64,000 bases of DNA from the NCBI GenBank assembly GCA_026647215.1, contig JAPKHC010000001.1, positions 1 to 64,000 of the forward strand, written 5' to 3'. Shown here in pieces: positions 46,253 to 55,143 of the stretch (the stretch's first letter is position 1; every line of letters begins with the position of its first letter). The notes beneath the pieces were generated by a model that made no database searches, was not told the origin of the DNA, and saw only the letters and a program-made list of their open reading frames with translations. The position numbers and the translations under genes were made by a program. The stretch is from F1-120-MAGs118 sp013360535. GTDB lineage: Bacteria; Planctomycetota; UBA1135; GCA-002686595.

Positions 46253-47314
46253 ATGAAGTCCGCCCAGAAGCTCGCCCCCAAGCCGCGCGGAGTGAGGCTC
46301 GTGCGCCGCGGCGTCCGCCACGGCACGTTGGTCCCGACGCCGGTCGCGCCGGTGCGGCGCTGGGACGATCCGGCGTTTCTTGCCGAGTGCGAGCGACGCT
46401 GGGCCGCGGACCTGCCGCTTCCGCTCGGCGGAGCGGTCGCGAAGGCCCTGCCGCGCTTCGAGCGCGAGATCGAGGCCGCGCTGCAGCTCTTCGACACCGT
46501 GCGCGAAGGCACGAGTTTCGAGGGGCTCTTGCTCGAGCGCCTCTCGCCGCGCCGTTGGGAGGCCGCGGGAGCGACGATCGACGCCGGCGACACGCGCGAG
46601 CTCGAGAAGGTCTTCGTGCACGCGCTCTCCAAGGGCCGCCGCGTCGCGCGCGACCTGTACGCCAAGCTCTCGTGGGTCGCGCACGACGAGCGCGACTCCT
46701 CGCTGCGCATCCGCTTCTCGTTCGGGTCCGAGGCGCTGCTCGACTGGCAGAAGGAAACGCGCCGCGCGCCGCACGCGGATGCGCTGGCGGCGGAAGCGTT
46801 CCCCGAGTGCGCGGCGATCACGGGCACCAAGCCGCTCGTTGCGCTGGTCGAGCGCCTGATCGGAACCGAGCCGCGCTTCTCCGAGCGCATCATCTACAAC
46901 AACGCGCCGGGCGGCGGTGCGCTGTTCCACCACGACGACGAGGAGCACCAGCTCGGCGTCGTGTTCAGCCAGCTCGAGGGCGAGACCGGCTGGTTTGCGC
47001 TGCCCAAGCGCCAGTTGGCCGAATTTGTCGCGGATTTTGCGGGTTCCAAGCTCGCGAAGCGCGCCGGAACGCCGCGCAAGGCGCTGCGCGCGCTCGACGA
47101 CACGACCGACGAGGAGCTCTCGAAGTTGCTCAACTCGGATCCGAAGTTCACGCACGCGCTCGCGGCGGTGGGGACGTTCTTCCACCTCAAGGCCGGCGAC
47201 TCGATCCTGCTGCCGAGCCACGGCCCGGATGACGTCTGCTGGCACGCGGTGTACGGACTCGGCGCCCGCCCGAGCCTCGCGCACAGCTACGGGATCTTCG
47301 CGAAACGTCGCTGA
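46253..47314 (+). CDS. Putative 2-oxoglutarate/Fe(II) oxygenase-like protein, unassigned
   Basis: 353 residues. The C-terminal half has a possible facial triad: His and Asp in ALFHHDDEEHQLGVV, then a distal His in DDVCWHAVYGLGARPSLAHSYGIF, with an Arg in the place that would bind 2-oxoglutarate. The beta-strand spacing (GETGWFALP, GDSILLPSHG) fits a double-stranded beta-helix. The N-terminal ~180 residues are helical and not recognised. The family assignment is by pattern only. The last two codons and the stop lie within the second large palindrome. Confidence 0.55.
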   Translation: MKSAQKLAPKPRGVRLVRRGVRHGTLVPTPVAPVRRWDDPAFLAECERRWAADLPLPLGGAVAKALPRFEREIEAALQLFDTVREGTSFEGLLLERLSPRRWEAAGATIDAGDTRELEKVFVHALSKGRRVARDLYAKLSWVAHDERDSSLRIRFSFGSEALLDWQKETRRAPHADALAAEAFPECAAITGTKPLVALVERLIGTEPRFSERIIYNNAPGGGALFHHDDEEHQLGVVFSQLEGETGWFALPKRQLAEFVADFAGSKLAKRAGTPRKALRALDDTTDEELSKLLNSDPKFTHALAAVGTFFHLKAGDSILLPSHGPDDVCWHAVYGLGARPSLAHSYGIFAKRR

Positions 47315-47493
47315 CGCGCGGAATCCCGAGCCGGAGAAGGAATACCGGAATACCGAGCCAGAGCAATTTTTTCTGCAAACTGCGGCCTGCGTCGACGGAG
47401 TTGCCGTCGACGCAGGCCGCAGTTTGCAGAAAAAATTGCTCTGGCTCGGTATTCCGGTATTCCTTCTCCGGCTCGGGATTCCGCGCGTCAGCG
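47309..47493. repeat. Large palindromic hairpin element, copy 2 (perfect 90-bp arms)
   Basis: Bases 47309-47398 are fully complementary to 47404-47493, with no mismatch I could find, around a 5-base AGTTG loop. The arms include the stop codons of both convergent genes (TGA at 47312-47314 and, on the other strand, at 47488-47490). The inner 52 bases of each arm match copy 1 except one position: T here and G in copy 1, with the partner base changed to match in the other arm. The outer stems differ from copy 1 but are symmetric here. Core motifs CCGAGCC (twice), T6 and GCGTCGACGG are shared. Confidence 0.96.
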
Positions 47494-49090
47494 CGCTCGC
47501 AGCTCGAGCACGCGGAACGCTCCGATCTGGCGTTCGTTCTCGAGGCGCGCGTCGACGAGGGCCTTCACGCGCGGGAAGCGCTCGAGCGTGATGAGCTTCT
47601 GGGCCGGAACGTCGCCGATCCATACGCGCGGCTCGAGCACGACCGTGCGCACGTCCTCGCGCTCGAAGTTCGCGAGCAGGCGCTCCTCGAATGCCGCGAA
47701 GCGTTCATCCGCCGTCGACGGGAACGTCAGCCCGGGATGGAACCACAGCGCGGGGAACGTCGGCACCTTGCCCGAGAGCGCGTACATCGGCGAGCAGTCG
47801 CCGACGAGGAACAGGCCACCTTCGCGCGCCTTGAGGTGCTCGACGAGCTGCGCGAGATCGGTGGGGGAATACTGGACGAGCTTCGGCACGCCCCAGCGCA
47901 GGAACGCCATGCCGGGTGGCAGCTGGGGGCCCGAACGCTCCGCCAGCTCCGCGTCGAACACGAGGTCGTTCACCTTGCGCGTCGCGTCGATCTCGCGGCC
48001 GAAGGAGCGCGCGTCGAAGGCGCAGGCCGTCGCGTCCGGCCTCGCGCTGCGAGCGCGAGAGCATCTGGAACGCCGCGGCCGTGCAGCCGGCGGAAGCGAA
48101 GACGAGCGGAACGCCGATCGCCTTCTGGTTGCTGGTCCAGGCGATGAAGAGGAGCCCCGCGAGCGCGAGAGCGGCTCCGAGCGCCGCGCGCGGCCAGACG
48201 AGGCGCTGCAGCTCGCGTGGATAGAGCTTGCCCAGTCCCACGGGCACCGCGCTGAGCGCCAGCGCGACCAGGAACGCCGCCGTGGGGCCGTGCAGGCCCA
48301 GTTCCGTGCGTGTCTGGGCGAAGCGCTTGGCCAGATCGCCGAACGACGGCACGAACTGCAGGCGTCGCGCGCCTTCTTCGCTCGGCAGGTCGAGCCAGTG
48401 CAGCCGCACGAGCTCCCAGTCGACACCGAGCGCGAACGCGAGTGCCGCGAGCGCCGCTGCGCTGATCGCGAGGCTCGCCAGCACGCGCTTGAGCATGCCG
48501 AGCCGTTCCTCGCGCGCCCACAGCACGACGAGCAACACCACCGGCAGGAAGAACACCGACGGAATCTGCTTCGAAAGGTAAGCCGCAGCGAGCAACGGCC
48601 CCGTCGCGAACGCCGCGAACTTCCGCACCGTCGCGCTCTCCGCGCGCGCGGCACTGACCGCACACACCAGCGCCGCCAGCGAGAAGAAGAACGCGTGCGT
48701 GTCCATGTAGGGCACGCCGAAGGGCGGCGTGAACACGAACGCCGTGCACAGCGCGAACACGCTCGACCACATGCGCTCGAGGCCGAGCAGGTCGAGCAAC
48801 CGGTCGACGAGGCCGACCGCGAGGCCGTTGACTACCGCGGCGTGGAGGCAGAAGGCGAACCACGTCGTGCCGAACACGGCGAAGAACAAGGCCTGCAGCG
48901 CGTGCACCGGGAAGCCGTTGGGGGCGACGTAGTCGCGCATCGGCACCTGCCCGCACAACAGGCGCCAGCCGCCGTCGAAGCAGATCGACTGGTCGAGCGG
49001 CATGAATCCCAGCGGGGCGAAGTGCAAGCCGACGAGCGCGCCCGCGAGGACCAGCGCGAGCCGTCGCGCGAGCTCGAGGCGCCGCTCCAT
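47488..49090 (-). pseudogene. Membrane glycosyltransferase-like gene with an internal frameshift
   Basis: From the ATG at 49090 the first ~345 residues form a normal multi-helix protein (FMPLDQSICFDGGWRLL, VPMRDYVAPNGFP, SKQIPSVFFLPVVLL and onward to AAAFQMLSRSQREA). Near 48030-48065 the sense shifts to the next frame, which continues with PDATACAFDARSFGREI, PPGMAFLRWGVPKLVQYSP, GLFLVGDCSPMYAL and ends LRAR at 47488. The total of 1603 bases is one more than a multiple of three, consistent with one extra base. No slippery sequence is seen. It is either a mutated gene or a sequencing error. The intact product would be a GT-C-type membrane enzyme of ~530 residues. It starts 2 bases after the M3 peptidase stop. 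Confidence 0.72.
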
Positions 49091-49092
49091 GC

Positions 49093-50955
49093 TCAGGAGC
49101 TCTTCCCTTGGGCGTCGATCCAGCGTGCGAACTGCGCGCTGAACGCGTCGAAGTCGGCACCGAGCTCCGCGATCGTCTCCCGACCGTGCACGACGCGGAT
49201 GCGCGCGTCGAGCTCGACCGACGCAGGCCCCGGCGGCACGCGCTGGAGCCGCTCGATCGCCTCGCGCGCCTCACGCCTGGCCGTCGCGGCGTCGCGGTTG
49301 AGCGAACGCGCGAGCGGCGCGGCCGTCAGGCTCGCCCCGCACAGCCGGCGCACGAATTCATCGAAATTGACGCTGTTTCCCGGCTGCCACCACACGCGCG
49401 CGAGCTCGGGCCCGACCTTGGGGTTGTCGACGAGGTGCCCGTCGCGCGCGATGAAGTGCTCGCGGGCCTGATGCACCGCCATCTCGGCCATCACGTAGCC
49501 GTGGTAGTAAGCGCTCGAGTCGCCGGCGAGAAGGTGCGGCACCGCGAGGATCGGCCGTGGGCTGCCTTCTTCGAGGAAGAGCAATCTCGTCTCGACCTTG
49601 CGCAACTCGGTGAGCACACGCTCCGCCGACAGCTCCGCATCAGGAATCTCGTACAGCGCCTTCTCGCCGTAACACACCGCGAGCATCGCGCGCGCGCGCC
49701 ACGCCGCGAACGGCTGCGACGCGTCGATCGCGCGCTCGTGCAATTCCCACGGCATCGGCCGTCCGGCGGCGTCGAGCGCGTAGCGGTGCTGCCAGTCCGC
49801 GTCGTCGAGCAGGCTGTCGAGCAGCATGCTCTGCGTCTCGCTGAAGCCCACGGACGTCGGCGCGAATTCCTGCCCGAAACACGGGCTCGGCATGTCGATG
49901 TTCGCGAAGTGCGCGGCGTGGCCACCTTCGTGGAAGAGCGTCGCCATCGCGTTGTGGCCGGAGCCGACCATGCCGGGAATCGCGTTGGCGGTGAAGTGGA
50001 TGCGCGCGGGCTGGAACTGGCCGTCGCGGCGCCACGCGACGACCGGGCCGTGCATGAAGCCGTTTTCGTACTTGCCCCTGCGGTCGACGAGGTCGAGCAC
50101 GAGCTCGGCGCCGCGGTAGCGGATGCCCAGTGCCGCAAACGAACGCCCCCAGCGCGCGAGCGCCTCGCGGAAGGGGAAGTACGGATCCTGCTCGCGCGTC
50201 GAGTCGCCGCTGACCGAGAAGCTCAAGTTCCACGGCTTCGCGGCCGCGTCGCCCTTGGTCGCCCGCAGCTCGTCGACGGCGCGGCGACCGGCGTCGCGCG
50301 TCAGCCGCTCGAGCTCGTCGAGGTAGCCGAAGATCTCGCGCTTGCCCAGGCCTTCGACGCGACGCGACTTCCAGTCGTAGTAGTCCTCGGCGCCGAGCTC
50401 GCGCCCCAGCCGATTGCGCTCGCGCAGCACCTCGAGGAAACCGTGGGCGAGGACAAACGGCTCGATCGAGCGCAGGCCGTCCCAGGCGGCCCGGCGCAGG
50501 CGCTCGTCGGTCTCCGAGCGCAGCATGGCCGAGAGCTTGACGCTCGTCGCGGGCACGAACTGGCCGTCGAGGCCGACGTAGCCGAGCGCCATCTCGCCGC
50601 GGGCGTGCTCGAGCCGACCTTCCAGCTCGGTGATCCGCGCCGCCCGCGCGCGGGCGCCCGCGCTCGGAATCGTGTGGCACTCCAAGGTTCGTTTCCACCC
50701 GGCGAGGCGCGTGCGCTCCTCCGGTGTCCCGCTCCCCGAGAGCGCCCGCTCGACCTCGGCGAGCCGCGCCGGATCCTGCAGGAAGGCCTGCAGCTCGATG
50801 TCGAGCCGGTCGAGCTCCGCCTGCGCCGCCGCCGCGTCGTCCGCGAGGCCCATGCGCGCCCGCCAGAATGCGTCTTCCTTGGCCGTGTGGAGGGCCGCGT
50901 AGGTGCGGTCGAGCCCGTGCCCGAGCGCCGCGAGAGGGGTGGAGGTGTCGGCCAT
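49093..50955 (-). CDS. M3-family (thimet oligopeptidase/PepF-like) zinc metallopeptidase
   Basis: 620 residues with no signal peptide. The zinc motif HEGGH lies in MATLFHEGGHAAHFAN, followed by QEFAPTSVGFSETQSMLLDS, where the third ligand Glu lies (FSETQSM). The long helical N-terminal half (KLSAMLRSETDERLRRAAWDGLRSIEPF) and the C-terminal LAVPHLLAGDSSAYYHGYVMAEM fit M3 peptidases, which cut short peptides in a closed cavity. The start is ATG at 50955. It is divergent from the CAP-domain lipoprotein gene and probably co-transcribed with the frameshifted glycosyltransferase downstream. Confidence 0.88.
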   Translation of the reverse strand: MADTSTPLAALGHGLDRTYAALHTAKEDAFWRARMGLADDAAAAQAELDRLDIELQAFLQDPARLAEVERALSGSGTPEERTRLAGWKRTLECHTIPSAGARARAARITELEGRLEHARGEMALGYVGLDGQFVPATSVKLSAMLRSETDERLRRAAWDGLRSIEPFVLAHGFLEVLRERNRLGRELGAEDYYDWKSRRVEGLGKREIFGYLDELERLTRDAGRRAVDELRATKGDAAAKPWNLSFSVSGDSTREQDPYFPFREALARWGRSFAALGIRYRGAELVLDLVDRRGKYENGFMHGPVVAWRRDGQFQPARIHFTANAIPGMVGSGHNAMATLFHEGGHAAHFANIDMPSPCFGQEFAPTSVGFSETQSMLLDSLLDDADWQHRYALDAAGRPMPWELHERAIDASQPFAAWRARAMLAVCYGEKALYEIPDAELSAERVLTELRKVETRLLFLEEGSPRPILAVPHLLAGDSSAYYHGYVMAEMAVHQAREHFIARDGHLVDNPKVGPELARVWWQPGNSVNFDEFVRRLCGASLTAAPLARSLNRDAATARREAREAIERLQRVPPGPASVELDARIRVVHGRETIAELGADFDAFSAQFARWIDAQGKSS

Positions 50956-51018
50956 GGCTGGGGAGGAACCTACGCAACGCCCGTGCGTTGGTCGAGGAGG
51001 CGCGGGAGTGCGGGCCCA

Positions 51019-51035
51019 GAATCGGTGACCGATTC
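51019..51035. promoter_or_regulatory. Inverted repeat in the divergent M3 peptidase / CAP lipoprotein region
   Basis: GAATCGG-TGA-CCGATTC, perfect 7-bp arms, 32 bases before the ATG at 51067. The region between the two divergent starts is 111 bases, so a regulator bound here could affect both. No neighbouring regulator gene suggests what binds it. Confidence 0.35.
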
Positions 51036-51066
51036 GCCCCGTGTCGGTACCCTGTTCCCGCCCCGC

Positions 51067-53652
51067 ATGCCGCCGATGGTCCTCCGAACTCCGCAGCGCT
51101 CCCACGTTCCCTTCCCCGCGTTCGCGCTCACCCTGACCCTGACCTTGGGCCTCGCGGCCGGGCTCGGCGGGTGTGGCGGCGGAACCGATGCCCTCAAGGC
51201 CGCCCGCGCCGACCTCAACGCCGGTCAGTTCGAGGCGGCCGAGCGCAAGCTCGCCGGCGTCGAGACCAGCGAGGCGGAGGACCTGCGCAAGCAGATCGCG
51301 ACGGCGCGCGAGCGGCGCGAGACGGCCTTCGCCAAGCTCGACCAGATCCTCGCGGGCATCGACGATTCGACCGAGAACCAGCTGCGCGAGCGCCTGAAGA
51401 CCCTGCGCGACCGCACGACGGATCCGGTGGCGCGCGAGCGCATCGGCAAGGCGATGAGCGAGCTCAAGGAGCTCATCCTCGCCAACGGCGGCGCCGGCAA
51501 GGCGCGGGCGACGGCCAAGGCGGGGGCGGCGAGCGCGGAGGCGGACGAGGCGCCGCTGCCGGCGTCGGCGGACGCGCGCGAGCGGTTGGTCGCGGGGCTG
51601 CGCTCGGACGTGCGCGAGGCCTTGCGCGAGCGCCAGTGGGCGCGGGCGGAGGAGTCGCTGCGGTTGCTCGGCGAACAGCCGCGCGAGCGCACCGGGGACC
51701 TGACGCCGCTGTGCCTCGAGTTCGAGGACGGCGCGCGCGCGGATGCCCGGGAGCTCGCTGCGCAGGCGAAGAAGCTCGCCGGCGAGCTGGGCGCGGGCGA
51801 AGCGCGCACGTGGGTCGAGAAGCACCTCGCGCGTTTCCCGAAAAGCACCGGCGCCGACACGCTGCAGCGCGCGCTGCGCGAGATCGAGCTGCAGGTCGCA
51901 CGCGGCGAGGCGCACGAGGAAGTGGACACGCCGGCGCCCGTCGCGAAGGAGCCGGTGCGTGTGCCCGCGCGCGCGGACCTGCTCGATCCCAAGGGCGCCG
52001 CGCTGGCGGAGCTGCTCGTCTCGCCGCCGGTGCCCGAGGAGCGCGATGCGGAGAGCCTCGTGCAGCTCGCGCGCGAGGGTTCCGCGCGCGGTGAGCTCGC
52101 CTTCGCGCGCCAGTGCTGGCTCGCGGCGAGCCGCAAGCTGCTGCCGGGCGACCTGCGCGACGACTACATCGGCGAAGCGCAGGACCTGCGCGCGCGCCTC
52201 GCGCTGCGTGCGGAACTGATCGATGCGTGGCGTGCGGACGCGGGTGCGCTCGGCAACCTCGGCATCGACGAGGTCGACGCGCAGGGCTTCCGGCAGGGTG
52301 AAGCGCGGCTGGAGTGGGACAAGCTGCAGCTCGACGTGCTCAAGCGCGTCGCGACCGTCGTCGACCTGAGCCCACTCGCCCGCCGCGGGATCGTGGCCGA
52401 GATGCTGCGTGCGGCCGACGCGACCGAGCGCGACCGCGCGATCACCGACCTCGGCCGGCTCGTCGAGGCCGGCGACGTGACCTCGACGGATGCGGCCAAC
52501 ATGGTCGCGCGCGCGCGCGGCGGCATCGGCGCGAGCGAACGTTGGCTGCTCGACAAGGGCAAGTGGGTGACGAGCACCGAGGCCGCGACCACGGCCAGTG
52601 CGGAAGTCGATGCGGCGCTCTCGAAGGAGTTCCTGAGGGCCGGTCCCGAGGCGCGCGAGGCCGCGCTCGCCAAGCTGATCGCGGGCGCGAGCGAGTTCGC
52701 CGCGCACAAGGCGCTGCGCGACCGCGCGGTCTCCGCGATCAAGGCGCTCGAGAAGGACAAGGGTGCCAAGTCGCTCGCGAGCCTCGCCGCGCTGCGCACC
52801 GAGTTCGACGCGGCGCGCAAGGCGGCGCTCGACCTGATCTTCGACGAGAACGTCTACTTCTATCCCTACAACCCGCCGGAGCCGCCGCGCACGGCCGGCG
52901 ACTACGCGCGGGCACAGCAGCGCGTCGACGAGCTCGTCAGCGCCGTGCGCGACGTCCTGCAGCGCTCGAAGTTCGTCAAGCTCTCCAAGGAGTTCCGCAG
53001 TGCCTGCGACGAGCTCGCGTGGTGCCGCGAGGTGCACGAGCAGCTCAAGCTCGAGTTCGGCCTGCCCGAGTCGATCCCGGAGTACCTGCTCGTGCAGGAT
53101 CCCGCGCTCGAGGAAGTCGACCTCACGTCGTTCGCGTGGACCGAGGGCGAGGCCAAGGATCTCGCCTACGACCGTGCCGTCGTCGCCTGGAACGAGCGCC
53201 AGTTCGCGGGCTACGCGCGCCGCCGCGACGCGCCCGCGGCCGAGGCGCCGAACATCGCCGAGCAGGAGCAGGTGCGCATCACCAACCGCTACCGCATGCT
53301 GATGGGGCGGCGCGCCGTCGCCTGGAATCCGCGCATCCAGGTCGCGGCCCAAGGCCACTCGGAATACATGGCGAACACCGGCGACTTCGGGCACTTCGAG
53401 AAGGGTGACCCGGCGCGCCATGGCCCGGCCGACCGCATGCGGCTCGCGGGCTACTCGCGCGGCGCGAGCGAGAACTGCGCGATGGTCGGCGGGGATCCGC
53501 AGGCCGCGCACGACGGCTGGTTGCACTCGAGCGGCCACCACAGGAACATCCTGATGAGCGGACACCGCGAGATGGCGAGCGGCAACGCCTCGAACTACTG
53601 GACGCAGAACTTCGGCGTCGACACCGCCTTCCAGAGAGAGCTCGAACAATGA
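51067..53652 (+). CDS. Large lipoprotein with C-terminal CAP/SCP domain
   Basis: 861 residues. The signal peptide ends in GLGGC, a good lipobox. A long helical, repeat-like region (about 40-720) rich in Ala, Glu and Arg follows; it starts with a TPR-like unit (LNAGQFEAAERKLAGV) and contains coiled-coil stretches. The last ~140 residues are a CAP domain: NRYRMLMGRRAVAWNPRIQVAAQGHSEYM, FGHFEKG, RMRLAGYSRGASENCAM and GWLHSSGHHRNIL, with both cavity histidines. Bacterial CAP proteins are extracellular and of mostly unknown activity. The stop overlaps the ATG of the FHA gene by 4 bases. Confidence 0.87.
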   Translation: MPPMVLRTPQRSHVPFPAFALTLTLTLGLAAGLGGCGGGTDALKAARADLNAGQFEAAERKLAGVETSEAEDLRKQIATARERRETAFAKLDQILAGIDDSTENQLRERLKTLRDRTTDPVARERIGKAMSELKELILANGGAGKARATAKAGAASAEADEAPLPASADARERLVAGLRSDVREALRERQWARAEESLRLLGEQPRERTGDLTPLCLEFEDGARADARELAAQAKKLAGELGAGEARTWVEKHLARFPKSTGADTLQRALREIELQVARGEAHEEVDTPAPVAKEPVRVPARADLLDPKGAALAELLVSPPVPEERDAESLVQLAREGSARGELAFARQCWLAASRKLLPGDLRDDYIGEAQDLRARLALRAELIDAWRADAGALGNLGIDEVDAQGFRQGEARLEWDKLQLDVLKRVATVVDLSPLARRGIVAEMLRAADATERDRAITDLGRLVEAGDVTSTDAANMVARARGGIGASERWLLDKGKWVTSTEAATTASAEVDAALSKEFLRAGPEAREAALAKLIAGASEFAAHKALRDRAVSAIKALEKDKGAKSLASLAALRTEFDAARKAALDLIFDENVYFYPYNPPEPPRTAGDYARAQQRVDELVSAVRDVLQRSKFVKLSKEFRSACDELAWCREVHEQLKLEFGLPESIPEYLLVQDPALEEVDLTSFAWTEGEAKDLAYDRAVVAWNERQFAGYARRRDAPAAEAPNIAEQEQVRITNRYRMLMGRRAVAWNPRIQVAAQGHSEYMANTGDFGHFEKGDPARHGPADRMRLAGYSRGASENCAMVGGDPQAAHDGWLHSSGHHRNILMSGHREMASGNASNYWTQNFGVDTAFQRELEQ

Positions 53653-55085
53653 CCCGATTCGTCGTGGAAGAAGGCGGCAAGCGCCGCGCGTTCAAGGCCA
53701 GCGAAGGTGTGCTGACGATCGGCTCGGGCGAGCGCGCGATGCTCAAGCTCGCCAGCCCCGGCGTCGCCGACGTGCACGCCGAGCTCGTGCTCTCGCAGGG
53801 CACGGTCAAGCTGCGTCCCAAGCCGGGTGTCGTGCCGCCGAGGGTCGGTGGCGCGTCTGTCGCCGGCGAGATGCTGCTGCCCACGGGTTCGGTCGTGACG
53901 ATCGGCGAGGCGAGCATCTCGGTTCAGGAGGACGACGCGCCGCTCGCGCCCGCCGCTGCGGCTCCCGCTCCCGCACCGAAGCAGGCTGCGCCTGCGGCTC
54001 CCAAGCCCGCGGCGACCGCGGCCACCGCTGGCAAGGCCAAGGCCAAGGCGCCGATTCCGGCCGGAAAGAAGGCCCCCGAGCGCGAGAAGGAGAGCTGGCA
54101 GCGCTCGAACAAGGAGCTCTACAAGGACAAGGGCGGCGTCAAGCCCGCGCACGTCCTGATGATCCTGATCCCGCTCGGGATCATCGGCTTCTTCGTGGTC
54201 AACAAGTTCATCGGGCAAGGGCCCAGCACGGCGGTCGCGGGGCCGCAGCAGGTGTTCATGGCGCGCCGCTCGCTCGAGAGCGGCATGTGGGACCAGGCCG
54301 AGGCCGCGATCGCGGCGATCGAGGACCGCTCGCAGCTGTCGACCGAGTTCCAGGCCGAGCTGCTCGAGATCGAGACGAAGATCGCCGAAGGCCGCAAGTC
54401 GGCGGGCGTCGCCGCGGCCAACGCCGCCGGGGATCAGTACCTGCAGCTGATGCTCAAGAACTTCGAGCAGGAGCGGCTCGGCGCGAAGGTCGAGCGCCCG
54501 GTCGTGCGCGTCTTCATGAAGCGCATCGCCGAGTTCGAGAGGCGCTGGCCGAGCCACCCGGAGATGGAGTGGGTGCGCCGCAAGAAGGACCGCTACGCCG
54601 GGATGGTCGACCTGACCAAGCCCGCGACGGCGGAGGACCTCGAATTCGAGGTCAAGGCGCTCACGTGGGCCAACCCGCGCAACTACCGCGAGGCCCTCGG
54701 CATCGTCAACCGCTGGCTCGAGACCGCCGGAAGCGACGAACGTGGCAAGGGACTCGCGCTGCTCGACAAGCTGATCAAGGAGCGCGACGCGTGGTTCGAG
54801 GACCGCATGCTCGAAGCGCGCCACCAGCTCAACAAGGGCCAGATCGGCGAGGCGATCAAGTGGCTCGCGATCCTGATCGCGTTCACGGGCGACACGGCGA
54901 TGGCGGACAAGGCCGCGGCCGAGCTGATCAAGTTCGACGGCTACGAGGGCCCGGGCAACGTCGTCGTGCACCTCGACAGCGAGCTGCGCGGCTACCGGCG
55001 CGAGCTGCCCGACTACTGGACGCAGATGGAGTCGAACCGCGTGCTCGCCGAGTGGATGAAGGAACATCCGATCGACAAGAAGTGA
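53649..55085 (+). CDS. Membrane protein with N-terminal FHA-like domain and helical repeat tail
   Basis: 478 residues. The first ~95 resemble an FHA domain (VLTIGSGERAMLKLASPGVADVHAELVL, VVPPRVGGASVAGEMLLPTGSVVTIG), which binds phosphothreonine; the usual Arg is not obvious, so binding is uncertain. A Pro/Ala/Lys linker (about 97-140) leads to one membrane helix (about 169-187, VLMILIPLGIIGFFVV) and a C-terminal helical region like TPR repeats. The FHA part would be cytoplasmic and the repeats periplasmic. It is coupled by ATGA overlap to the CAP lipoprotein, so the two may form a cross-envelope complex. Confidence 0.78.
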   Translation: MTRFVVEEGGKRRAFKASEGVLTIGSGERAMLKLASPGVADVHAELVLSQGTVKLRPKPGVVPPRVGGASVAGEMLLPTGSVVTIGEASISVQEDDAPLAPAAAAPAPAPKQAAPAAPKPAATAATAGKAKAKAPIPAGKKAPEREKESWQRSNKELYKDKGGVKPAHVLMILIPLGIIGFFVVNKFIGQGPSTAVAGPQQVFMARRSLESGMWDQAEAAIAAIEDRSQLSTEFQAELLEIETKIAEGRKSAGVAAANAAGDQYLQLMLKNFEQERLGAKVERPVVRVFMKRIAEFERRWPSHPEMEWVRRKKDRYAGMVDLTKPATAEDLEFEVKALTWANPRNYREALGIVNRWLETAGSDERGKGLALLDKLIKERDAWFEDRMLEARHQLNKGQIGEAIKWLAILIAFTGDTAMADKAAAELIKFDGYEGPGNVVVHLDSELRGYRRELPDYWTQMESNRVLAEWMKEHPIDKK

Positions 55086-55115
55086 GCGCGGCGGCCAGCG
55101 CAGGCGAAGCTTGAA

Positions 55116-55143
55116 GCGGGCGGGGCCGTTCAGCCTCGCCCGC
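55116..55143. terminator. Stem-loop at convergent gene ends, possible terminator
   Basis: GCGGGCGGGGC pairs with GCCTCGCCCGC (11 pairs, one G-T) around a 6-base loop. It lies after the FHA gene stop and includes the last codons of the convergent acyltransferase gene. No T-tract follows. Confidence 0.35.

Noticed and set aside
48020..48075. Programmed ribosomal frameshift in the glycosyltransferase gene
   Set aside because: No slippery heptamer, no internal Shine-Dalgarno or downstream pseudoknot could be seen, and such proteins are not known to need one.
49108..50966. Long plus-strand open frame upstream of the CAP lipoprotein start
   Set aside because: It is antisense to the M3 peptidase, whose zinc motif and family blocks are clear. 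The real plus-strand gene begins at 51067 with a lipoprotein signal.
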